Source: Eretmocerus hayati (Eukaryota > Arthropoda > Insecta > Hymenoptera > Aphelinidae). From it: a stretch of 64,000 bases of DNA. The position numbers were made by a program, and so were the translations under genes. This document shows, piece after piece, positions 1 through 13,149 of the stretch. The DNA lies in the NCBI GenBank assembly GCA_029851415.1, contig CM056742.1:146263121-146327120 (forward strand). The letters run 5' to 3'. The number at the start of each line of letters is the position of its first letter. The stretch's first letter is position 1. The notes beneath the pieces were generated by a model that saw only the letters and a program-made list of their open reading frames with translations, made no database searches and had not been told where the DNA came from.

Positions 1-480
1 TATGTACCATCGATCACAATTCAATAAGAATAGGTGGACTGTTTGAAAATCAACCTTCGGCCCAAAAACAAACCACGCATATACAGTACCGTGCAAAAAT
101 TCCTGAACGGGGGTATGAAATCCTCTCTTGCAAAAACGTCGATTGCTCGAGCCCAGATCAACGTAGAGTAATTTTGAAAGAAGCATCTTGAAGATAAGAA
201 AAAATGCTAACTTTTCATGGTCTTTGATTTTTCTTTCAGCCCTTTTTGGTACCCCAAATAGCTGATGTAATATCAAGGATTTCGAGAAAAAAACCGTTTT
301 TACTGTATCGGCTGTAATTTGGACGCGGATAAAGATAGAAGAATTTTGCAGAAAGCATCTTGAAGAGCGGAAAAAATGCCATTTCTCACCTAGTAGCGTA
401 TTTTCGATTATTTGTAGGGTCCCGTACGTTACACGCAACGTTACAAGTCATTTTTCAGAAACGATTTTTCCGAATTTTTT
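1..480. repeat. Degenerate Tc1/mariner-like non-coding repeat with internal direct repeats
   Basis: No gene is recognisable here. A block around 165-215 (AGCATCTTGAAGA followed by GAAAAAATGC) recurs in the same orientation around 335-380. Near position 82 there is CAGTACCGTGCAAAAATTCC, which resembles the terminal repeat style of Tc1/mariner elements. No partner terminal repeat was found, so this may be one end of a decayed element. The assignment to Tc1/mariner is inference. Confidence 0.35.
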
Positions 481-923
481 AGAAAAGCGATTATTGATGC
501 ACCGAGCTTCTACATTCAATCTTTCCATAATTCATCGTCCATAGCTGATGTATTCCAGCACAGTTAAACGTTCTATCCCGGGAAAAATTAAAGTTTTGTT
601 GAAAGTCGTGCAGACAGCCTTGTACATGGGCCTCGTCAAGGCTCTCATACGATATCAAAATCTTGCAGGAAATTTTGCGAAACGTGTTGGCATAGTTTGT
701 GTAAATTACGAGAATGCAGCGTCGCACTCGCGTAGGCTAGGCGATGTCATGGTCTAGTTTTGCATACCCTAAATACCCCTCAATCCCCAACCGTTATTGA
801 AAAATTCCTCGATTTAAATTCTGTGCCTCCACCCCCGCAGACGACGAAGCATTCAATATTTGTCGGATTGGTGATGCCACATTCGCTATAGGTAGTTCAA
901 TTACCCTCGAAATTCGATAACTA
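481..923. other. Spacer, nothing recognised
   Basis: Short open frames occur on both strands at 491-757. They overlap each other, show no family motif and have no supporting splice sites. I see no RNA gene or clear repeat. Confidence 0.5.
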
Positions 924-1865
924 AGTGGCTAAACTCAGTACAACACGACGTTTGTGGGTTCAAACGATAGGTAATACCTTCAATAATCGATATTAACATG
1001 AATTAATGTTTAAAAATTGGGGCGCGGTATAAACAACCAAAAAAAACATGCATTTTTGAAATTTTTCTCGGTTTCATCATAATAAGTCGGGAAATATCAA
1101 TTTTTTGAAAAAATTTGTGAAATAACTTTTTGTAGATCTCTGAAAGATCTACAAAATTGATCTGAACTTTTTTCCTCGCAAACTGCAACCCTTTCGAGTT
1201 ATTCCTCATCAAAATCAAATTCGAATTTGTTTAAACGAATTCGCTGAAATTGTTTATAACGGGCCTAAACTATTTTTCTAAGATAATTCAGTGAACTTGG
1301 AGCCAAAAAGGTCTCTAGGTATTTTTTCCTAAACTTGATTGTTTTCGAGTAATGAGAATAGCCAATTCCGCGACTTGCAGCCCCAAGTGCATTCGTGAAA
1401 GCGCCGCATTGAGGGTAAGTCTCGGAATTGGCCATTCCCATTTCTCGAAAACGATCGAGTTTAGGAAAAAATATCTAGAGATCTTTTTGGCTCCAAATTC
1501 ACTAAATTATCTTAGAAAAATAGAGCCCGTTACAAACAATTTCCGCGAATTTGTTTAAACAAATTCGAATTTGACTTTGATGAGGAAAAACTCGAAAGGG
1601 TTGCAGTTTGCGAGGAAAAAATTTCGGATCAATTTTGTAGATCTTTCAGAGATCTACAAAAAGTTATTTCACAAATTTTTACAAAAAATTGCTCTTTTCC
1701 GACTTATTGTGGAAAAGCCGAGGAAAAGGTAGAAAATGCATGGTTTTATTGTTTATTTATACCGCGCCCCAATTTTTAAACATCAATCCTTGTTAATATC
1801 GATTATTGAAGGTGTTACCTATCGCTTGAACCCACGAACGTCGTGTTGTACCGAGTTTAGCCACT
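924..1865. mobile_element. Fold-back (long inverted repeat) element
   Basis: The segment is one large imperfect palindrome of about 940 bp. The left arm begins AGTGGCTAAACTC at 924 and the right arm ends GAGTTTAGCCACT at 1865. The arms stay complementary inward, for example GGGGCGCGGTATAAA near 1020 against TTTATACCGCGCCCC near 1760. They meet around 1380-1420, giving arms of roughly 450 bp and almost no unique centre. No transposase is encoded, so it would be non-autonomous. I could not define a clear target-site duplication. The family is unknown. Confidence 0.85.
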
Positions 1866-2187
1866 TTCTCGCGCCAGGAGCGTCTTTTCGGGGGTAATTT
1901 TACAACCTACTATGAGCGGCCCAATACGGAACCGAACACACCATGACGTCACAGAAAAACCTCGATCTCGATCGATTCGCGACTTCACTTCCGCAAACTC
2001 CCACGCAACACGATTTAGAAGCTGCGCGATGCCTCATTCGTGATTAGCGACCCAAGAATTTTCGAAAGAAACCGTCTTTCATGGCAAAAATATCTATTTC
2101 GACCGACTCGCGGTGTTGCATGGACTCTTTTATGAGACGACTCAAGGCTAGAGTATCAAGGTAGAAATTCAAACAAACATATATTAC
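1866..2187. other. Spacer upstream of MADF gene 1
   Basis: This stretch is moderately GC-rich, with a CGATCTCGATCGATTCG tract near 1965. It could carry promoter sequence, but no defined element is visible. Confidence 0.3.
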
Positions 2188-2303
2188 CTGTTACGTAGAA
2201 ATCGATGCCGAGCTTCCTACGATGTTCCCATAGCCAGTCGGCGATCTGGTTTGAGATTCCCCGCTTATCGAGACTGTCTAGTCTTTTATCTCCGTTTGCT
2301 GAT
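2188..2303 (-). CDS. Candidate internal exon of an unrecognised minus-strand gene
   Basis: On the minus strand an acceptor (TTTGCAG before 2303) and a donor (CAG followed by GTAATA after 2188) bound a 116-bp open segment. It reads as a hydrophilic, protein-like stretch containing DKRGISNQIADWLWEHRRK. The tryptophan-rich, charged composition suggests real coding sequence, but I do not recognise the family. No partner exons were identified in either direction, so it could be an isolated exon or a chance frame. It lies upstream of, and antisense to, MADF gene 1. Confidence 0.3.
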
Positions 2304-2858
2304 CTGCAAACTCCGTGCAAACGTACAATAGAGTACAATATGCCTTTTTTTTTTTTTACGGATAGATTTGGCACAATATTGAGTGCACCAACTGGAAAAA
2401 AAACCAATATTTGAATAAATTCGACACTAAGACAATGAAGCATTGTTGTAAGGTGACCAAAAAATCATCATACTTGCTGAAATCTGGGCATTGGAAAGGG
2501 CTTCCACGTTCTCCGCCATGTTTGGTGCCTAGAACAAAAAACCGATTTTTAAAATGCTTCGGATGTGACACGGATATGTTCTAGAATACAAGACAGACGT
2601 ATCATTGAATCACTTATAAAATAATTAGGTCATGAACTCACCTGCTAGATTCTTAATTTATGGAATTAGTGGCGAAGCTGAAGGAGAGTGTTCGGCGAAC
2701 GTTCGAACAATGAAGAAAGCGGGAGAAATGTTGTTAACTTTTGGTCTGCTAATTGTCGAGACGTGGTGGGGGGATGACAAGTTTTTTCACGCACGGGCGC
2801 AAAGTATTATATTTGTTGATCGCAGATATCGCTCACAGACCGTAAGTGCTGGATCGAA

Positions 2859-3634
2859 ATGGGTGACGAAAAAGAAAATTTTGTTCTGGATGCGGCTATA
2901 ATCGAAAATATTCAAGCACACCCTCTCTTGTACGATAAAGGATTGGAAGAGTACCACAAGCAATACCGGGATGAGCGCCCAAAAGTCTTAAAAAACATAG
3001 CAGAAGAGCTTTCGGGCCGCTTCAACATTGATTTAGATGGTAAGAGAAATTTCCAAAGTTTAGATATTTTTTATGATAAAATCGATTTACCAATGCCCCA
3101 AGGTTTGAAACTTGATCTTATTGAAGGTCCATGTCTCTCATTACTCTTTTAGAACACAAATTGTGGAATCGATGGATGAATCTAGTGAAGAAATTTAAAA
3201 GTGAGAAAAAAACCATCGATGAAAAGCAACCAAGTGGTTCAGCTGCTTCGGAGAAGATTTCTTCTTGGGTGTTTTACAATGACATGGTGTGGATAGTTCC
3301 TTATGTTGAGCATTTGACCCAATTAAGCAGTGATAACTTGCAAGAAGGTGATTCCCAAAAACAACAGCACGGTTACAAAAAAAAAAGTAGCAAAAGCAGC
3401 AGCGATGAACAGGTGCACTCGATGGAGCAGATGATTGAACAAAATGCTGCACTGATAGAACAGATAGGGAAGAGCCTTGAGGGATCTGGAGATAATAATC
3501 TAATTGATAGTTATTTTCCATTAATTGCTATGCGGCATAGTCTTGTGCCAAAAGACAGACAGTATAATTGCACGAAGGAAGTTCTATCTTATATACAGTT
3601 CTTTGTTAACAAGAAAAAGGCTATTGGTAATTAA
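2859..3634 (+). CDS. MADF-BESS domain protein (gene 1)
   Basis: This is a two-exon gene, 2859-3039 joined to 3153-3634, encoding about 220 residues. The intron has donor GTAAGAG and acceptor CTCTTTTAG, and splicing at phase 1 keeps the frame. Residues about 14-90 form a MADF domain: IIENIQAHPLLYDKG opens helix 1, and LWNRWMNLVKKFK plus the later SSWVFYNDM are the conserved tryptophan blocks. MADF domains are Myb/SANT-like DNA-binding modules of arthropod transcription factors such as Adf-1. The middle is Lys/Ser/Gln-rich. The C-terminus, DSYFPLIAMRHSLVPKDRQ, resembles a BESS dimerisation motif. The start was chosen because it leaves 14 residues before the domain, as in the paralogue at 10,028. 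The gene is intact. Its DNA target is unknown. A 5' non-coding exon may exist, since GTAAGT occurs near 2841. Confidence 0.85.
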
Positions 3635-4053
3635 ATAAGAATGAAATTAATGAAAATTTGTATATATTTAGGGCAGTATTAACATTCAATAATCATAAAT
3701 ACAAATATTATGTTTCAGGTAAACAAGACTAGAAGGAGGAGTGTTTTGTTCACCAACTAGTGCCATTGTTTATCATGACACTGCACGAAAGTTTTTCATC
3801 TTCAGCTTATTCATTTTTTAAACCTTCAAGATCATTTTTTATTGTTTGTCACGATTTTTGTGTATATATAGCACCTCAGAGAAGGGTAGTTGTTTAAAAA
3901 TTGACTTCATTCCTGATGTCAACTTTAAATTGGTGTCTTATAACGCTTAAAACTTTTCTGTCATTCTAATTCGATACCTGTTCCTTTGAAGATCATCGAA
4001 CAACTGATTATTATCTACTCAATGATTAGTGATAAAACCGATCAGATACTTAC
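3635..4053. other. 3' flank of MADF gene 1, nothing else recognised
   Basis: AT-rich sequence with no perfect AATAAA close to the stop codon. No missing C-terminal exon of the downstream minus-strand NOL6-like gene was found here. Confidence 0.4.
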
Positions 4054-4217
4054 TTCACACTCAAGTCTTAATTGATAGGCAAATTTGTCTTGTTTGATTT
4101 CCAAAGCAGCAACAAGTGGTTCAATTTTAGTTTGCCCAGTCATGTCTATCATCGCATTATGTAGATATGTAAATAGGTCCTCAAATGAATACAATAAGAA
4201 AAAGTCTTCCAATCTTC
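4054..4217 (-). CDS. Orphan candidate exon, unknown family
   Basis: On the minus strand an acceptor (ATTCCAG before 4217) and a strong donor (GAA followed by GTAAGTATC after 4054) flank a 164-bp open segment. It reads LEDFFLLYSFEDLFTYLHN and then a charged stretch ending LRLECE. Its reading phase does not match the exon end of the NOL6-like gene at 4499, and the residues do not resemble the NOL6 C-terminus. It probably belongs to another gene or is a relic. I do not recognise it. Confidence 0.35.
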
Positions 4218-4498
4218 CTGGAATATAAAGTCAAAGTTCACTATTCAGAATGACACAACAAAATAATATACTAAATTGATAAAAGTCGTTGTACTGCACT
4301 ATACTGAATATAAAATCAAGCAATCAAGGCAAAACTTCAGTCTAGAGGATGTTCAGCTATGAGGAAGGTGTATAAAAATTGTGTATTGTACATACAACCT
4401 TGACATAAGTCAGAATTGTAAAATGGCAAAATTGATATGTGAGTGATTGTAGTATTGACTTCTCTATTCAGACAACGTTTCAGGACCGTTTAGCTCAC

Positions 4499-7280
4499 CT
4501 TCATGATCTCGATGTGATTTAAAAGACCCCGGGCTCGAAGCTTGCACTGACTTCTCAGTCGCTCAGCTATCTGCAGATGAAAAGCAGCCTTGGTGAGTCT
4601 GAGAGCTGTAAGATCGTCAGGCCATTTGCCACTTGTAGATAGCTGCAAGACCGCATTTATGGGTGCGAGGTAGTAAGGTATTGCAACAGGCTCCTCGGAT
4701 AGCCTCAGATATGCATCTCCATCCAAGACGTTTGTATCATCAGGTTTTCGAACACAAGCCAGCGGAGGAAATGGATCCGAGTAGCGAAAGAGAGGACTGC
4801 AACCCTGGAGGCCACTCACGGACAGTGGCAGTTCGGTTAGACCAGTGATCTCCTTCTCCAAAGAAGCAAAGACATTGATCACCTGAAGAGAAGCTTGTTC
4901 TGGACCATAACTGAATTTGCTCACTTTTACCTGTATGATTAACGAGATAAAATATCACTCCGACACTCGTGGAATCGGTTCACTTTTTTCAGTATTGATT
5001 ACCTTGTTGAGTTTCAAATAGTCTTCAACTTGATTCGAGAAGAAGTAAAAATGCTTGTTCTCAAATAACTTCACTTTCCTCTCCAAAAGATATTTCGCGA
5101 CTTTCAAAGGAATAGCACGCTTCTTGGCGAGCGTTGCGTGGCTTTTCTGCCAAACAACGACTTCACAAATAGTTCCATCCTTGAATCTACGAAGCTCGGA
5201 CTTATCACCCCAGAATTTTCTAAATGCTTCTGCCTGAAAGATGAAAGATGGGTATAGATTTTATCTTGGCGTTAAAAAATGCCATCGCCGATAGTTACGT
5301 ACCTCCGGAAGATTAGCGCTCGGTCCTCTATCCAAAATATTCATTGAAAAATCAGGATTTAGTTGCATGCCAATGTAAATTATCTCAAGGTCTGTTGGAA
5401 TCTCATCCCCAGTATCCCACTCGTTCATTTTACGTGAAGGACAACACATGAGAGATACTCTCTGGCCTAAGCCCTGTTTCAGGACTTTCAAAATCAGTTT
5501 CACAGCCGACTCATATTTATTTGGACCATAATTCAACCTACCAGCATCATCAGAATGAGCCTCAATAACATTCTCTAGAGCTTTCACATTATGTACACTG
5601 AAAATCGGAATAGATTAGTATCGACATGAGATACTAGTTATTCAATAAAACTTATTTACCATATCATTTGATCAAAGGCTTTGTAGAATGGTACTTGTCT
5701 CATAAAAAGAATTTTAAAATCATTGATTCGAGTATTATTCAAACAGTCAATTGATTGCTTGGCTTGATTAGAGACCCACAAGAGGGCATCTTCTAGGACG
5801 TTTGCTGTAAGATTGAGGAATCCATTTGGGCCCAGAAAGACACTATCATAGTGCTTATGATATTCATTGATCCTTCCACAGGCTTTTACATCTTGGCACA
5901 TACTAATCCCCTCTTTGCACCAATTACTCGATGCTGTAACACCATAAAATTACATTAAGAAGTGATTATACATGATATGTTATGAAGGCAACTAGCTACT
6001 CAAGATATGGTTGATTAAAACCATATGTAGATGAAAGACTAACGAACTCTTAGATCAAAGATTGAAGAACTCGTATATACTCACCTAAATATTGCCATGT
6101 ATTCCTGACTATCTGATAACTACTCATGAAAGTATTGAGTTTTTTCACAAACAGTAAGTACAAGACACACATTGTTATGATATGGCCATTGAAAGATTGT
6201 AAGTGCCCAGAAAGTTCTCTCTGTTTTAACCAGATCTTGAGGAGTACAATACCATCTCTAATATTTGCGTATTCTCTCACCATCTTAGAACAATGTAAAT
6301 TTTCTGTTACTGATGATAAATCTTGAAGTACAATACCATTATAAAATGGAGATGGAGGATTGATATCTGCAATACACAACATTTTGATAAGACAGTTGCA
6401 ACTATAAAATAGACATGATAAATCAATATACATACCTCTATTCTTATCATCCGCATTGAAAAACCAATTAGGTCTAACATTGTTTTTTCCTGGGGTACAT
6501 GTATTCATAAGAAAAGTGGTTCCTTGGACCACAACATGAATTACAACAGTGACCCTTGTACCTAATTTGCCAGGAGGTACTATTTTCAGAAGTGGATTCG
6601 CATTATTACCTACAAAACTCTTGGCCTCAGATAGCTCTTGATTTATATTGCTAGCTATGATTGACAGATACATGGCTTTTTTTCTCATATACCTGTAATT
6701 TCTACTATCTATTTTTTGGAAGAGACTCTCGGGCATTTCTATGAGGACATCAACTGTACAGTGTGGGCCAACAACTGTGTCAAAAAGGTATGAGCCACCC
6801 ACCATGATGCACGATGGAGGAGCATATGAGAGGGTCCCAACGCAGTCATTTGGTAAGTCTTGCATAGGTATTCGCACTCCATTTATTACTTCACAACTGC
6901 TGAGCTAGAAAAATCAAAAGAATTACTTAGGGTAAGTCAAACACGATCCTCAATGATAGATTTAATCAATCTCTTACTGAATATTCTTCGCTATCTGAAA
7001 TTGAAGCCACACATTTTTTGAAACCCTCAAACCATGAATCAAAGAATTTTCTGTCTGCTTAATTTTTGTTGCATTTAGAACTTCCTCTATTTGCAGTCGA
7101 AACAAATTTGAGTGAAAAAGATTTTCAGTTTCTTTCAACTGATTGAGTTCTTCAACTGTGGGTTGTCTGTACAAATCCTTGCTCCCTTTGGACTTTTTCT
7201 TTGACAAAGAATCATCTTGACTGATTTTCCTCTTTTCACCAGACTTCCTTGATGGGTACTGGAGCTTGTTCAGTCAGCAT
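4499..7280 (-). CDS. Nol6: Nucleolar protein 6 (NOL6/Nrap/Utp22) homologue, C-terminally truncated, two frameshifts
   Basis: NOL6 is a nucleolar component of the small-subunit processome, needed for 18S rRNA maturation. Seven minus-strand exons are visible: 7280-6978, 6904-6436, 6366-6085, 5933-5660, 5597-5303, 5233-5003 and 4930-4499. All have GT-AG borders and matching phases. Family landmarks appear in order: LYRQPTVEELNQLKETENLF, GGSYLFDTVVGPHCTVDVLI in the nucleotidyltransferase-like fold, NNVRPNWF, GIVLLKIWLKQREL, FWGDKSELRRFKDGTI and LPLSVSGLQGCSPLFRYSD. About 760 residues are covered. The family is usually about 1,100 or more. Exon 7 ends at a good donor (GTGAGC), but no following NOL6 exon exists in the remaining 4.5 kb. 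Exon 1 needs two single-base corrections, in GGG at 7254-7256 and in TTTT at 7047-7050. It is either a decaying duplicate or the product of assembly error. Confidence 0.85.
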
Positions 7281-8194
7281 TGTCTCGATAGTAGTCACTC
7301 AGAATTCGATATTCTCACCACAAAAATCATGAGAAATTTTGCAAATTAACATTCTTGAGTGGAGTGTATTTACGACTATGTTTATGTCTTTTAGAACGAC
7401 CACGTGTTCATGAACCGTGATCGCCGTCGCCGGATTTCTGATCATGAGGTTGGTGCAACTGATTGCAACTGATCAAGGTTTGCAAACACGTTTGGTGCCG
7501 TGTTTTTGAAATGATGAAAGTCAACAATAATAATGAGTGCATGAGACGCAAAAAATATCCCATGACCCGAACCAAGATCTTTTCTCGAAGCTGTGAGGGT
7601 TTGATCAAAAACTGCTTGATAACATCTTGATTTGCCTGTCTCTACATACTTAGTGTGAGAATAGCCCTTGGCCCTTGAGCTATCGCGGCACACAGCATGT
7701 TAGTTGCCTACTTTTGTTGGGCCACTTTCGCATTCATACAGACATGATGGAGCTGCATAGAATCCAATTCATGTGAAAAACTGAAAATTGGGTAGCTATA
7801 GCCTAGATTATTTCTAACAAATAAATAACCAATAATTAGAGATATCAAGATTGGAAAGCCTGCTCTGAAAATGTCAGACTCAAAGTAAGACCTCCATTTT
7901 CAAACCTTCAAAATGAAAGCTTGAAACTGGATTCTCATTTCTTAATACAAATAGAGTTTACTGATTAAAAGCGATTTTGAATCATAAAAATCGCTTCATT
8001 TGAGTCTCATGACCAATTAAGATGAAACTTAGCTGAATTCATCAGTTTCTTGACCTTTTGTTCAAGGTCCTTTTCTGATTTCATGGGTTCACTTTCTTAT
8101 CATTCATTAATATGTACACAGTCAGAGTCATCAATCAAATTCTGAAAAATTTGACGGTAGAGCACACCAGAAAGAAAGAGGATCTTGATGCACA
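7281..8194. other. Spacer between NOL6-like and YY1-like genes
   Basis: A minus-strand open frame at 7693-7442 begins with a short polar stretch and contains HALIIIVDFHHFKN. I cannot place it in a family, and no splice signals tie it to a neighbour. Otherwise the sequence is AT-rich and featureless. Confidence 0.35.
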
Positions 8195-10027
<1,833 letters not shown>

Positions 10028-10981
10028 ATGTCGTGTAAGTTTTCGACAGATCGAGAAATAGCCACAAAAATAATTCAAGAATATGAAAAACATCCATGCT
10101 TGTACGACAAAAAAAACGAGAGCTATCGCAATGAGTCTGACAGAAACACTGCACTCAAGACAATTGAAAATAATGTAAATAATGGTTTGAATCTCCGAAA
10201 GCCTTTAGAAGGTGAGTGCTTCATAATCTTCGCTTCGTATTCTCTTAATCAAGGATTGAAAAATGAGCTTCATGAAATTTTGGTTTGGTCTATCAGTCAC
10301 TTTCTCAATCAGCCACTTTTTCAAATTTTGTCAGCAAAGTCATGGTGCAAAAAATTCTAGTCCTATGATATAAAAATTTCTGTTTCAGGTGAGGATATTA
10401 AAAAAAAATGGAAAAATTATAGAAAAACTTACAGATTAAATGAAGAAAAAAAGTCTAAATACTATCTAGGACATTTGTTGACGTTCCTAAAACCCCATTT
10501 AGGCTTAAAATGTGATACCAATGAAAAAAGTGATGACTCCAAGACCAGTGAACATAACGATAAGCCTGACAGGAGTGAGAACAATGAGGGCCCTAGTGTC
10601 CAAGCTGATAAAAATACAAATAATGAGACCACTGACCAAGGGAGAAAACACAAGTTGAAGGATGTTCCGAATCAAGAAGATCTACCTGGTACAAGTCAAA
10701 AAGAGATGCCCGAGTATGAAATGGTATCTCCTCCTCCATCAGACAAATATTTGAGAGACAAAGCAAAAATAACAAAACTAGAGCAAGACACAATGGAAGT
10801 GGCTGGTCAAGCTGTCAAGGTGATGGAGACAGTGATGAGCTCAAGCAATAAAGAAAATGAAAGTATTTTTCTGAATCCGATGAAGCAGTCTTTGATGGAT
10901 GTACCCCAAGAGTACTTACTAGAGTGTGTAAATGGAGTTCTAGTCATCATTGATATGTACATAGAAGATGGGGAGAAATAG
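10028..10981 (+). CDS. MADF-BESS domain protein (gene 2)
   Basis: This two-exon gene, 10028-10211 joined to 10389-10981, encodes about 258 residues. The donor is GTGAGTG and the acceptor is TGTTTCAG, at phase 1. The MADF domain spans residues about 14-95: IIQEYEKHPCLYDKK, then across the splice site IKKKWKNYRKTYRL, a TFLKPHLG block in place of the usual tryptophan/tyrosine motif, and a long acidic/polar linker (Ser, Asp, Glu, Asn). The C-terminal NPMKQSLMDVPQEYLLECVN resembles a BESS motif. The intron sits at the same domain position and phase as in gene 1, and 14 residues precede the domain in both, so the two are probable paralogues. It is intact. An alternative in-frame ATG lies at 9893. 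Function is inferred to be sequence-specific DNA binding. Confidence 0.85.
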
Positions 10982-11223
10982 ATAATTAACATATATCATT
11001 ATATGATCAACGCTGTGAAGTATTCATCACTAATTTGTGAGGCAGCCTACTCCATCACACTTGTTGCAGAGCCATCGTAAAAAGATTCATGTATTAACAT
11101 TTCTTCCAGAAAGTGTAAGAGTGCGTAGTACAGCAGAGCTCAAGAGAGCGAGTATCTAGGTTAAAATGTAATATCCATAAGTCATTTTGAATTGTATACT
11201 TCTATTAAAACTCAGGATACTTT

Positions 11224-11229
11224 AATAAA
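11224..11229 (+). terminator. Possible poly(A) signal of MADF gene 2
   Basis: AATAAA lies about 240 bp downstream of the stop codon, on the coding strand. The spacing is plausible for an insect 3' UTR. Confidence 0.4.
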
Positions 11230-11895
11230 ACAGATCTGTTGGAGATAATGATGTTAATGTTGCATTGACCTTTCTTGACAACTAAGAATTCAGAAAGACC
11301 TATTCCAAGACTATCTGGTCAGTATAAGTAGCTATCAAGTAATTGGAGGAACATTAATTCTTGTTTAAACTAGAGTACATGTACCAAAATTATCTTGGAA
11401 AATGCTAATACTTTGGGGGAGTAATCAAAGGACTCACCTCTGCATTACACTTGAGAATAATTTTGGGTTTCTGGTGATCCAGTTTCAATTTATATTACAG
11501 AGGAGTCTTGAAATTTTTCTAAATGTGATTTTCAAACAATGGAGGCTGATTGAGTTCACTCATCCTGCTTCAACATTGCTGAACTTGAATGTACATAAAA
11601 TATTCTACTTGTAAGCGATTCAGAGTGCACTATGAGCAACACTTAGATGAGTTATTGAGATCAAGTTTAGGATGCTAGATCCCATATAGGCTTCCGTAAT
11701 TGCTCCAAATTCCTGAACTAGGCCTACATCCTATGGAATTGAAAAACTGACAGTAAAATAAGAAAGAGGTAGGCATAGCATTGGTTCACAAAATCAATTA
11801 CACTAATTTTGAACTCGACACAAAAATTTAATTATGTATCAAACAGGAGTTTCACAAGCACATGCTTCTTTCTATTATGATTGAGAATCTTCTTT
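11230..11895. other. Spacer, nothing recognised
   Basis: AT-rich. A plus-strand open frame at 11402-11614 has no motif or splice context and is probably chance. Confidence 0.45.
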
Positions 11896-12281
11896 TCACC
11901 GCCACTCATGTGAATTTGCATCTCTTCCTGGGTCTAACTTCAGCAACCGAAACCACAGCACTGAAATGGGTAAACCGCAAATTATAATAGCATCACCAAA
12001 GAGGTATTGAGTGATGTATACTTTGAGCACAGCGCTGACAATGTACCAAACAGAGATACACAACAGCATCGAGGAACAAATTCTTGATGTAATTAGGTAA
12101 GGTGGTGAAGAGCACATCAACTTGCCTATTGAAAACAAGAGCATCGTTGCTGGATGATTGCAATAACCACTGATTTGGATGATTGTTGCTGCCTTCCACT
12201 TTGAGAGAAAGGGGACGATGAGAATGTCGCTCCATCAAGGATTGTGGGTTGCACATTTTGGTTTCAGTGGAGTTTACAAAT
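11896..12281 (-). CDS. Small membrane protein of unknown family, apparent frameshift
   Basis: A minus-strand exon begins after acceptor TTTCCAG at 12281, with ATG at 12256. The first frame reads MCNPQSLMERHSHRPLSLK, then a polar segment and VDVLFTTLPNYIKNLFLDAV. It closes early at a TGA. The overlapping frame carries on with hydrophobic IVSAVLKVYITQYLFGDAII and ends DPGRDANSHEWR with TGA at 11896. The two frames together look like one protein with two or more transmembrane segments, interrupted by a +1/-1 shift near 12,040-12,080. A GC-rich 5' exon with a donor near 12,585 probably belongs to it. I do not recognise the family. Confidence 0.5.
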
Positions 12282-12584
12282 CTGGAAATTGAGTGAACGA
12301 AATAAGTAGTGCGTTGATTTTCAAACATGAAATAATTTCGAGCTATGATTTTCATGGTTAACGTTCACATGGCTCACATTACAAAAAGATCTGGGAAAAA
12401 AATTCGTAGCAGTTCAAATTCGGACGGATCCTACTATGAAACAGCAAGGGTTCGTTTGAGCAAATACTCACTTTTTGATAGATTTCATGTTGCGTTAATT
12501 AGTAAACGCTAATGAATTTGCGGAGACAACACGAAAATGTAAATAAAAACATTACAGATGCGGGGACTGTGTAAACTTACTTAC

Positions 12585-12725
12585 CGACCTCTGTCGCAAA
12601 ACTCCGGTTCTAAACTTTGGATGTGGTCGGTAACGTGGGAAAATGCAGACCGGCCCGGTGCGCGCTGGCGCGGTGCCGTGCGCCGCGCCGGGCGCCGAGG
12701 CGCGGCGCGGGCGCCTCCCATGTGG
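12585..12725 (-). promoter_or_regulatory. GC-rich 5' exon/promoter-proximal region with donor site
   Basis: On the minus strand the sequence GAGGTCG is followed by GTAAGTAAG, a near-consensus donor at 12584-12583. Just upstream, 12640-12720 is very GC-rich and CpG-dense, unlike anything else in this AT-rich window. Together they suggest a non-coding first exon and core promoter for the membrane-protein gene below 12,281. Confidence 0.45.
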
Positions 12726-13149
12726 ACACACCCTGAGAGAAAGGGATCCGCTTCGGGTCGCGCATGCAATGCATGTCACATGTAAAGTGTGTAAGTATGT
12801 ATTTGTGTGTGTGTGTTGCGGGGGTGCGTGGGATGCGCATTGATTGCGTTCTCAAGATCCGTCGCTCAGTTATATACGGTACATTGCGCAAAATTACCAT
12901 CAGACTTCTGATTGTACATACTACATATATATAAAAGCTGAAAAGAGAATTATGCAGAGGCGGCATGGCAGCAGAAGCGGTGTCATCCATGTGCAAAATG
13001 AATGATGGTCTGCGACAATTCTTTCTCCCTTGCGCCTACATATATACATGATGTATACCGCACAAAATGTGCAATTCACCGCTACTTTTCTATTTACGAG
13101 TGGCTTAGCCAAAAGGGGAGTTTTTTGGCTTTAAAAATCGTCACGAGGA
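12726..13149. other. Spacer with short GT microsatellite
   Basis: A (GT)-rich run lies at about 12796-12816. No gene is recognised. Overlapping open frames on both strands reflect the adjacent GC-rich sequence. Confidence 0.4.

Noticed and set aside
4054..4217. Treating this exon as NOL6 exon 8
   Set aside because: The phase is wrong after exon 7, giving a stop after about 22 codons, and the residues do not fit the NOL6 C-terminus.
12552..12996. Several overlapping open frames on both strands
   Set aside because: They come from the GC-rich 5' exon region, which lacks stops by composition.
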